Program-made: the position numbers and the translations under genes
The notes under the pieces: generated by a model
Told to the model about the DNA's origin: nothing
Seen by the model: only the letters and a program-made list of their open reading frames with translations
The model's database searches: none
Shown here: positions 1 through 5,424 of the stretch, piece after piece
How the letters are laid out: every line of letters starts with the position of its first letter
How positions within the stretch are numbered: position 1 is the first letter of the stretch
NCBI GenBank assembly: GCA_002331255.1
Contig: DCZD01000007.1
Location: 26,699-32,827, forward strand
DNA length: 6,129 bases
DNA from: Acidimicrobiaceae bacterium UBA2093
GTDB taxonomy: Bacteria > Actinomycetota > Acidimicrobiia > Acidimicrobiales > Ilumatobacteraceae
Direction: 5' to 3'

Positions 1-76
1 CGTCGAACTTCTTCACGTCGAACTTGGTGAGATCGATGGAGTGGATCGACGGCACGTTGATTGTGGGAATCTTCAT
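1..76 (-). CDS. Hypothetical protein, N-terminal fragment (runs off left edge)
   Basis: An open frame begins with ATG at 76 and reads leftward for 25 codons to the window edge: MKIPTINVPSIHSIDL, then TKFDVKKFD. I do not recognise the family. The visible part is short, hydrophilic to amphipathic, and ends in a pentapeptide-like pattern (DLTKF, DVKKF, D) matched at DNA level by a 15-base imperfect tandem repeat at 1-30. No signal peptide or membrane segment is visible. The ATG at 76 is preferred because a promoter-like TTGCAA/TATTTT pair places the predicted transcription start on its A. An in-frame ATG at 94 would add MGYFVR but lies inside that promoter, and neither start has a strong ribosome binding site. 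The gene is divergent from the glycosyltransferase unit, so no shared function is implied. Low-to-moderate certainty because so little is visible. Confidence 0.5.
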   Translation of the reverse strand, partial: MKIPTINVPSIHSIDLTKFDVKKFD

Positions 77-111
77 GCGCACAAAATACCCCATGTTGCG
101 TACTTTTGCAA
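77..111 (-). promoter_or_regulatory. Candidate sigma70-type promoter for a leaderless transcript
   Basis: Read on the minus strand, TTGCAA (111-106) is followed by a 17-base spacer (105-89), TATTTT (88-83) and six bases, then the ATG at 76. TTGCAA matches TTGACA at 4 of 6. TATTTT keeps the T1, A2 and T6 positions of TATAAT. Standard spacing from the -10 puts +1 on the A of the ATG, giving an mRNA with no 5' leader, a common arrangement in actinobacteria. The absence of a Shine-Dalgarno sequence close to the ATG is consistent. This is pattern matching only. Confidence 0.45.
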
Positions 112-139
112 GCACAAGCGTCGATGCACAGACAAGGTC

Positions 140-177
140 ACGGGCCCGCGGGCGCGTCTCAAGGTGAGATGGCCCGT
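140..177 (+). promoter_or_regulatory. Composite inverted repeat (hairpin) in leader of the glycosyltransferase unit
   Basis: ACGGGCC (140-146) is the exact reverse complement of GGCCCGT (171-177). Inside lies a second inverted repeat, TCTCA (157-161) and TGAGA (165-169), with the loop AGG. Together they can form a 7-bp outer stem, an asymmetric internal loop (ten bases on one side, one on the other) and a 5-bp inner stem. No T-tract follows, so it does not look like an intrinsic terminator. It may be an operator or a 5'-leader structure. No convincing promoter was seen upstream of it on the plus strand, so it is not certain that it is transcribed. Confidence 0.3.
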
Positions 178-204
178 CTCCAGGTCTGCCGACAGGCCCA
201 ATGA
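169..204 (+). CDS. Possible 11-codon upstream ORF / leader peptide
   Basis: ATG at 169 opens a short frame coding MARLQVCRQAQ and ending with TGA at 202-204, 27 bases before the GTG of the large glycosyltransferase. AAGGTGAG directly precedes the ATG and resembles a Shine-Dalgarno sequence, though the spacing is tight. The AGGTGAG and ATG fall within the stems and loop of the inverted repeat at 140-177, so folding would hide the start. A chance ORF of this size is easy to find, so this is a weak call. If real it would be a regulatory leader rather than a functional peptide. Confidence 0.15.
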   Translation: MARLQVCRQAQ

Positions 205-231
205 GAGAGCGGTCTGTAGCCTCGGAACAGC

Positions 232-3200
232 GTGTCTGACATGGCCCCCGTCTCCGAGGGCGCCTCACCGGTGTCCCAGCCAGTCCCTTCCGCCCCGGGT
301 AGCAGTGATGTCCCGGCGGTGGTGGCGGTCATGGTCCTGCATCAGCCCGAGGCTGTCTCGGGTGCCGTTGCCCCATGGTGCAACACTTCTCTTCTCGCTT
401 TAGCCGCCCAGGACTACCCGAACCTTCAGCACTTGGTACTTGTCACTGGCCGGCAGGACACGTCGGCTGCCGGACCTATCACCGATGCAGTCGCAACGGC
501 ATTGCCGACCGCGGTCGTCCGTTTCCTCGGAGCAAACCCAGGGTTTGGTCCAGCGTGCAACACCGTTCTTGATCTAGTCGAGGGTGACGCCGGGTTCTTC
601 TGCTTCGTTCATGATGACGTGGCGCTTGCCCCAGATGCGATTACTCGGTTGGTCGAAGAGTTGTATCGCACAAATGCCGGCCTTGTTGGTCCGAAGTTGG
701 TCGACTGGGATGAACCAACGTTGCTGCAGCACGTGGGCATGCAAGTTGACCGGCTCGGCGAGCGTGATCCGATAGTCGATGTCAGTGAGAAGGATCAAGA
801 GCAACACGATGCTGTGCGCGACGTGTTCGTGTTACCCACTGCGTGCTTATTGGTGCGTGCAGACCTCTTCCGCACAATCGGTGGGTTCGAGTCGACATTG
901 CCGCTCGTCGGTGATGACCTTGACCTGTGCTGGCGTGTGCACACCACGGGCGCGCGAGTGGTCATTGTTCCGTCTGCGGTCGGACGTCACAGGGAGCGAA
1001 TCTCTGAGCGACTTCCCGAGTCAAGCGGTGACCAACTTCCGGCACTTGCGGAGCGCGAGCGGATCAACACGGTGTTGTCGCTGACCTCAACCAGTCGACT
1101 GCCACTCGTCATCGTCGAACTTGTCATCTTCACTGTGGCTCAGCTATTCATCGGGCTCTTCGCGAGCAATGCACGGCGGTCGCTAGCTACGGCACGTGCG
1201 CTGGTAGCTGCACCGCTGGCGTTTGGAGACATCCATCGACGTCGCGCACGTGTCAAGGCGCATCGTCTTGTGGGCGATGACGAAGTGCACGCGCTGCAGG
1301 CCAGAGGCAGTGCACGCCTGTCGGTTTGGTTGCGACGTCGTGCTCGTACCACTGGTGTGGCTGAGTCCGAAGCAAACAAAGCCGGCGGCGTGGTAGCCAC
1401 GTCGCAACGCTCAACGGTCTTGCTATGGATCATCGTCGCACTCGGCACAGTCGTCGGTGGTCGATCGCTCTGGCTGCACGGTGTTGAAGACATCGGTCAG
1501 TTCGTGCGCTTTGAGAGTGGTCCCCGTGATCTTCTTGCCACATATTCATCCGGTTGGTGGGCGTCGACGTTCGGTGAGGTGGCCGCAATTCCCTCGGGCA
1601 TTGCGTTACTTGCAGGTGCTGGGGTAATGACGTTCGGCAACATGGGCTTGTTGCACACGCTGCTCGTGTTGTTGTTGCCGATCATCGGTTACATCGGAGT
1701 GTGGCAGTTCGCATCGGTGTTCGGAGTGCGGCGTGCACGACTTTTCGCAACATCTGTCTACGCGGCGGTTCCGTTGCCGTACGCCGCACTGGCATCTGGG
1801 CGTTGGAGTGGTCTGATCGTTTACGCGGCCCTGCCGTGGGTCGCGCATTGTGCCCGCATCATCGTGGGCCATCGTGCGACATCGCTCTCGGCGCCGCTCG
1901 ATGCGCGCGACTATTTCGTTCTTACTTCCGACGTCCGTCGACGTCGGACATTTGCGACGATGACGCTGATCACTGCCGTCACTGTTGCATTCGAGCCGGC
2001 CTTCATTGCGACGGTCGGCATCGTGTCGGTCGTATGGTTCATCGTCACCGGAATCCACGGTGCATGGAAACGAGCGACGGTCTGGATGTCGGCGTCGCTC
2101 GCTGCAGTCATGTTGGCAATCGTGCTGCACCTTCCGTGGGCCACCACATACGTGCAATCCGGATGGTGGGACAAGCTGATGGGCGCTGCCGTTCCGGGAG
2201 GTCGTGGTGCGGGCCTCGCTTCACTTGCACGTTTTGATGTCGGCGATGTGCCACTTGCATGGCTGTCAATTGGTTTGTATGTGCCGGTAGCTGTCGCGTT
2301 GATCGTTGTTCGTGGAGCGCGGTCCCCGTGGGCACTACGTGGCGCTTTGCTTGCAGCCGTCGCACTCGTTCTCGCCGTTCTCGATGACCGTGCACTGCTT
2401 CCAGCTCACGCTGCAGAACCAGCCGTGATGTTGGTGCCGGTGGCATTCGGTATGGCGGTGGCATGCGGAGCACTCGGAGCAAGTTTGTCCATCGACATTC
2501 GTCGTGCGCGTTTCGGATGGCGACAGCCACTCGGTGCAATAGCCGGTGTCGCTCTTCTCATCGGTCTATTGCCATCACTTCTCGCAACCGTGAATGGACG
2601 CTGGAATCAGACTCGGACCTCGCTCACTCAGCTACTAGGGCAACTTCCCCAGGAAGGCGACAGCGATTATCGAGTGATGTTCCTCGGAGATGCCCGCGTG
2701 CTTCCTGTGGCACCGGTCAATCTCGGCTGGGGAGTGGCATACGGAGTGATGAACGGCCCACGTCCCGTTACAGCAGACATGTGGGAGCCGTACCAAAGTG
2801 ACGCAACCGCATTGGCTGAGGTCGCAGCACGAGGAATCGTTCGAGGCACGACGGCGCGTGCTGGGCGACTGTTGGCTCCCCTCGGCGTGCGCTTCGTTGT
2901 CGTGCCGATCATCGACAACGCCGCCTCCCGTCGCGATGAACCTGTCGTGGCACCGAGAGGCCTCGCCGATGCACTCGCCAGTCAGCTCGATCTTCGTCGC
3001 CGCTTCGCATCGCCTGACCTCGTGATCTACGAGAACACATCGTGGATTCCCGTGCGTTCGATGCTTGCTACAAACTCCATTGAGGCGAGTTTGTCTGGTG
3101 GAGCAGTCAGCCTGATCGCCACTGACATTGCTGGCGCCACTTCGATACTGCACACGGATCGCGATGAACAAGGAACTGCGAGCGTCATCGACGCAGGAAC

Positions 3201-3444
3201 TGTCCATGTCGCAGTGCCATTCACGTCGTCTTGGAATCTCACCGTCGGCGGTGAACCTGTTACCGCGCGACCAGCGTTCGGAGTGACAACCGCATTCGAC
3301 GTACCTCGGGGTGGCACCGCCGTGCTTGAGTTCGACACCAGCTTTGCGCGTTCTGTGCTAATTCTTCTGCAGTTCGGATTGTGGGTGTTCGTCTTCGTAC
3401 TTGCCGTGTCGCGTCCTCGTAAGGCCGTGGTGATGCAGCAATGA
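232..3444 (+). CDS. Family 2 glycosyltransferase fused to a large polytopic membrane/extracytoplasmic region
   Basis: Predicted membrane glycosyltransferase of 1070 residues that probably transfers a sugar from an activated donor during cell-envelope glycan assembly. Acceptor and product are unknown. After a Pro/Ser-rich leader (1-28), residues about 29-255 form a GT-A fold of family GT2: a VAVMVLHQPE-type first strand, NPGFGPACN (102-110), the metal/donor motif VHDDVAL (126-132), and GDDLDLCWR (227-235), matching the usual (E/D)D-x-D-L-C-x-R acceptor-side motif. A hydrophobic stretch (290-312) and a basic linker (313-394, with two RRRAR clusters) follow. About eleven more membrane segments lie between 395 and 785. 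An extracytoplasmic region (about 786-1038) and a final segment (1039-1059) complete the protein. The acidic loop after the 395-411 segment (VED, 418-420) and the WW/PxG pattern beyond it recall GT-C enzymes such as AftD, which is an inference. GTG 232 is preferred over ATG 241 because GGA lies five bases before it. The gene overlaps the next by ATGA. Confidence 0.85.
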   Translation: MSDMAPVSEGASPVSQPVPSAPGSSDVPAVVAVMVLHQPEAVSGAVAPWCNTSLLALAAQDYPNLQHLVLVTGRQDTSAAGPITDAVATALPTAVVRFLGANPGFGPACNTVLDLVEGDAGFFCFVHDDVALAPDAITRLVEELYRTNAGLVGPKLVDWDEPTLLQHVGMQVDRLGERDPIVDVSEKDQEQHDAVRDVFVLPTACLLVRADLFRTIGGFESTLPLVGDDLDLCWRVHTTGARVVIVPSAVGRHRERISERLPESSGDQLPALAERERINTVLSLTSTSRLPLVIVELVIFTVAQLFIGLFASNARRSLATARALVAAPLAFGDIHRRRARVKAHRLVGDDEVHALQARGSARLSVWLRRRARTTGVAESEANKAGGVVATSQRSTVLLWIIVALGTVVGGRSLWLHGVEDIGQFVRFESGPRDLLATYSSGWWASTFGEVAAIPSGIALLAGAGVMTFGNMGLLHTLLVLLLPIIGYIGVWQFASVFGVRRARLFATSVYAAVPLPYAALASGRWSGLIVYAALPWVAHCARIIVGHRATSLSAPLDARDYFVLTSDVRRRRTFATMTLITAVTVAFEPAFIATVGIVSVVWFIVTGIHGAWKRATVWMSASLAAVMLAIVLHLPWATTYVQSGWWDKLMGAAVPGGRGAGLASLARFDVGDVPLAWLSIGLYVPVAVALIVVRGARSPWALRGALLAAVALVLAVLDDRALLPAHAAEPAVMLVPVAFGMAVACGALGASLSIDIRRARFGWRQPLGAIAGVALLIGLLPSLLATVNGRWNQTRTSLTQLLGQLPQEGDSDYRVMFLGDARVLPVAPVNLGWGVAYGVMNGPRPVTADMWEPYQSDATALAEVAARGIVRGTTARAGRLLAPLGVRFVVVPIIDNAASRRDEPVVAPRGLADALASQLDLRRRFASPDLVIYENTSWIPVRSMLATNSIEASLSGGAVSLIATDIAGATSILHTDRDEQGTASVIDAGTVHVAVPFTSSWNLTVGGEPVTARPAFGVTTAFDVPRGGTAVLEFDTSFARSVLILLQFGLWVFVFVLAVSRPRKAVVMQQ
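1927..1948. repeat. Perfect 9-bp hairpin inside the glycosyltransferase gene
   Basis: TCCGACGTC (1927-1935) and GACGTCGGA (1940-1948) are exact reverse complements with the 4-base loop CGTC. They lie in codons for the basic loop around residues 566-573 (SDVRRRRT). A stable mRNA hairpin is possible. Repeated CGT/CGA arginine codons next to GAC/GTC codons make such self-complementarity fairly likely by chance. Confidence 0.6.
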
Positions 3445-4943
3445 CGACTCTCGAAGTTCATTCGACATCACCGGTTCGGCGATTCATTCGCCGCGCAATC
3501 AATACTGCACTCGTCGCAGCCGCGGTCGCAACATTGGTGTATGTCGAGCGATTGAGCCCTGCAGAGCAAGAAGGTGCTCAAGCTGCTCGTGTACCACTCG
3601 CTGCATTTGCACAACAGCCAGCACCACCACGCATCAGTACCTCATGGTTTTGTCCCGGTGTTGCTGCTGGTGACGGTCTCAGTGCGGGTCGAGTGGTCGT
3701 TGCAAATCCGACCGACGTCGATGTCACTGCCGCGGTCACGTTGTTGAGTGCCGATGGGCAGGAACAGCGCCAAGTTGTGGTTCCTGCGCGTACGCAGACG
3801 TCAGTTGATGTGCTGAATGGTCGCACGGTCGGAGTAGTGGTACCGATTGTCGAAGTGATTGGTGCACTTGCCTCGGTTGAGCAGCAGACAGAGTTCGCTG
3901 CCGGCGATGTGACTGCATCGTGCACGACTGCGACGTCGTCTTCGTGGTATTTCGCCGATGGAATCACACTTGACGGATCATCGATGCGCATCATGATCGC
4001 GAACCCATTCCCCGAGACTGCTGTCGTCGATGTCGCTTTCACCACTGTCGATGGTCGTCGCCGGCCGACCAAGCTACAAGGCTTGCTCATCGAGCCACGT
4101 TCAGTGCGAAGTCTGTCGATGCCCGATGAAGGTGCCGCCGATGAACAACGCGTAGCCGTCGAAGTAAAGACCACCACGGGTAAAATCGTGGCTGCACGTG
4201 CGCAGCATTATCTCGGTGGTGGACGCCTCGGGTATTCCACGATGCTCGGTGTTCCGCAGCCGCTGTCGAAATGGTGGTTTGCTGGTGGCAACACCGGACC
4301 AAACATCGTCGAGCAACTTGTGCTCTTCAACCCGGGCGAGGAAGACATCAACGTTGACGCGGTTTTCACTGGTGCGGGATTGTCCGGAGATATTGCTACC
4401 GGTGTTGCGGTGCCGAGCGCGACAACCTCAGTTGCCGTTCCTGCCGGAGAAGTGGTGCTGGTGAACGCCGGCAATGTCGAAGGACTACCCGAAGGTGTTC
4501 ACGGCATCTCGGTGTCGACCAAAGATGGAAGCACATTCGTCGCAGAACATGTCATTAATCAGCGAGTTGCGAAGAGCAACTTCACTGCGGTGATGACCGG
4601 AGTACCTGACCAATTGGCGACGACGACGTGGCGTGTTCCGTCTGGCGTCACGCCAGGCACTCCGCGCGCATTGACGTTTGTCAATACCACCGTGTTCGAT
4701 ACGACTGTGCGTGTGTCTGCGATCGGACCTGGCGGCGAGTTCCCGATACCGTCCCTACAGTCGGTCACATTGCCCGCAAGTGGCGTGACTGTCATTGACA
4801 TGCCACTCGACGCCACGTCAGGTGAGTTGATAGTTCAAGCAGACCAACCCATCGTCGTGCAGCGACGGTTGAGTCGTGGTCGCCAACTTGTCGGGTTCTC
4901 TGGTGTGCTCGCGTTGCCTCAACCAATAGAGGTCGCACGTTGA
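3441..4943 (+). CDS. DUF5719-like membrane-anchored extracytoplasmic repeat protein
   Basis: Predicted 500-residue exported protein, probably surface-exposed, function unknown. A basic N-terminus (RRFIRR, 14-19) precedes one hydrophobic segment (about 20-35), giving an N-in signal-anchor. Everything after it should be outside the membrane. The rest is Val/Thr/Ala/Gly-rich and strand-rich, with four divergent repeats of roughly 100-120 residues. Each opens with an aromatic motif (SWFCPG at 68, SWYFADG at 168, KWWFAGG at 277, TWRVPSG at 396), then a V-x-NP-like motif (NP at 89, 188 and 297; NT at 415). Repeats two to four close with an A/V-x-x-QR...G-(F/Y)-S-like stretch ending in a Leu/Val-Pro pair (GVPQP, GVPD, ALPQP). 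This matches my recollection of DUF5719, a family found next to GT2 genes in actinobacteria. Only two cysteines are present (71 and 161). ATG 3441 overlaps the preceding stop as ATGA, and no strong ribosome binding site is seen, so translation is probably coupled. Confidence 0.75.
   Translation: MTTLEVHSTSPVRRFIRRAINTALVAAAVATLVYVERLSPAEQEGAQAARVPLAAFAQQPAPPRISTSWFCPGVAAGDGLSAGRVVVANPTDVDVTAAVTLLSADGQEQRQVVVPARTQTSVDVLNGRTVGVVVPIVEVIGALASVEQQTEFAAGDVTASCTTATSSSWYFADGITLDGSSMRIMIANPFPETAVVDVAFTTVDGRRRPTKLQGLLIEPRSVRSLSMPDEGAADEQRVAVEVKTTTGKIVAARAQHYLGGGRLGYSTMLGVPQPLSKWWFAGGNTGPNIVEQLVLFNPGEEDINVDAVFTGAGLSGDIATGVAVPSATTSVAVPAGEVVLVNAGNVEGLPEGVHGISVSTKDGSTFVAEHVINQRVAKSNFTAVMTGVPDQLATTTWRVPSGVTPGTPRALTFVNTTVFDTTVRVSAIGPGGEFPIPSLQSVTLPASGVTVIDMPLDATSGELIVQADQPIVVQRRLSRGRQLVGFSGVLALPQPIEVAR
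3645..4925 (+). repeat. Four divergent protein-level repeats within the DUF5719-like gene
   Basis: The repeat units cover about 3645-3932, 3945-4262, 4272-4610 and 4629-4925. Alignment is visible by eye in the opening W-containing motif, the central Asn-Pro/Asn-Thr motif and the closing Gly-Leu/Val-Pro motif. DNA identity between units is low, so this is old protein duplication rather than recent tandem duplication. Each unit is probably a beta-sandwich-like domain, which is inferred from the alternating Val/Thr pattern. Confidence 0.6.
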
Positions 4944-5395
4944 CCAGGCTCGTTGTCGCTGTCATTGTCGTCATCACGGTTGTCGTGGCTGCCCAGTACA
5001 TGAAGCGGCGCACAACTTCAGCGCCGACCCAGGGTGGGTTTCAAGTTCCCACACAGCTCGACCGGAGCGACTTCTCAGACATCAGCACACCATGGTTGGT
5101 CGCTGTCTTCACTTCTGCAACATGTTCGACGTGTGCAGATGTGTACAACAAGTCCATAGTGCTCGCGTGTGCCGATGTCGCCGTTCAGGAAGTCGAGTAC
5201 ACCGCAGCAAAGTCACTTCACGCCAAGTACGGCATCGACGCAGTCCCTGCAGTGGTAGTTGTAGACGCGAACGGTGTGGTTCGCTCAGCCTTTCTGGGCC
5301 CGGTCAAAGCCCAGGATTTGTGGGCAGCGGTCGCAGAGTGCCGCAATCCGGGTTCTACTCCTGAGCCGCAGCTCGGGCACGAGCACGACAGTTGA
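4940..5395 (+). CDS. Membrane-anchored thioredoxin-fold protein with CSTC motif
   Basis: Predicted thiol-disulphide protein of 151 residues. A short N-terminus leads into one hydrophobic segment (about 4-19), a linker, and a thioredoxin-like domain (about 50-135): the strand PWLVAVFTSAT, the redox motif CSTC (62-65), and the cis-proline loop AVPAVVVVDANG (101-112; Pro103). Classical thioredoxins have WCGPC. Here Trp is replaced by Thr and the dipeptide between cysteines is Ser-Thr, so redox potential and partners probably differ. Two further cysteines (77, 134) lie in the domain. Start TTG 4940 overlaps the upstream stop (TTGA) and has AGAGG at 4928-4932 seven bases before it, which supports the rare start codon. 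Topology is uncertain: KRR follows the membrane segment while only one Arg precedes it, so the positive-inside rule favours a cytosolic domain, although a periplasmic role would fit the neighbours better. It is the last gene of the unit. Confidence 0.75.
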   Translation: MTRLVVAVIVVITVVVAAQYMKRRTTSAPTQGGFQVPTQLDRSDFSDISTPWLVAVFTSATCSTCADVYNKSIVLACADVAVQEVEYTAAKSLHAKYGIDAVPAVVVVDANGVVRSAFLGPVKAQDLWAAVAECRNPGSTPEPQLGHEHDS

Positions 5396-5424
5396 TGAGA
5401 ACGTAACTAGAGAGTGTCGTGCTC
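5381..5424. terminator. Inverted repeat spanning the convergent gene ends, possible bidirectional terminator
   Basis: GAGCACGACA (5381-5390) and TGTCGTGCTC (5415-5424) are perfect reverse complements (10 bp) around a 24-base loop that holds both convergent stop codons (TGA 5393-5395 and the ftsH TAG 5409-5407). A further pair, GCTCG (5371-5375) and CGAGC (5429-5433), extends the stem after an internal loop. Neither strand has a T-run after the stem, so it is not a classical intrinsic terminator. Actinobacterial terminators often lack a good T-tract. Position between converging genes is the main support. Confidence 0.4.

Larger units (their letters stand above)
77..231. other. Divergent intergenic region
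   Basis: These 155 bases separate the minus-strand gene at the left edge from the plus-strand glycosyltransferase unit. They hold the minus-strand promoter candidate, the composite hairpin and the tiny upstream ORF described separately. On the plus strand, TAGCCT (217-222) has the TAnnnT form of a -10 box, but no acceptable -35 lies 16-19 bases before it, so I do not call a promoter for the three-gene unit. Confidence 0.6.

Noticed and set aside
217..222. TAGCCT as a -10 box for the three-gene unit
   Set aside because: No acceptable -35 lies 16-19 bases upstream, and the predicted start would fall three bases before the GTG; too weak to annotate.
169..259. Near-repeat ATGGCCCGTCTCC (169) and ATGGCCCCCGTCTCC (241)
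   Set aside because: Only about 15 bases, separated by a 2-base insertion and with no longer homology; probably chance in GC-rich DNA, so not called as a duplication.
41..403. 120-residue plus-strand open frame overlapping the glycosyltransferase start
   Set aside because: It crosses the divergent intergenic region, runs antisense to the left-edge gene, and its Arg/Pro/Cys-rich translation shows no motif.
1606..2157. Long minus-strand open frame inside the glycosyltransferase gene
   Set aside because: Its translation is rich in Arg, His, Asp and Cys with no recognisable motif, and it lies opposite well-formed membrane segments; it is a shadow of the plus-strand gene.
2635..3207. 190-residue minus-strand open frame opposite the 3' part of the glycosyltransferase
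   Set aside because: Cys/Arg/His-rich translation with no domain signature; the plus strand has a coherent extracytoplasmic region ending in a membrane segment.
3606..3617. AFA-QQ at residues 55-59 of the DUF5719-like protein as a signal peptidase site
   Set aside because: It lies about 20 residues after the hydrophobic segment, too far for typical cleavage, so an uncleaved anchor is more likely.
3578..4177. 199-residue minus-strand open frame opposite the DUF5719-like gene
   Set aside because: Low-complexity Ser/Thr/Ala composition without motifs, antisense to a protein with clear repeats and a membrane anchor; treated as a shadow.
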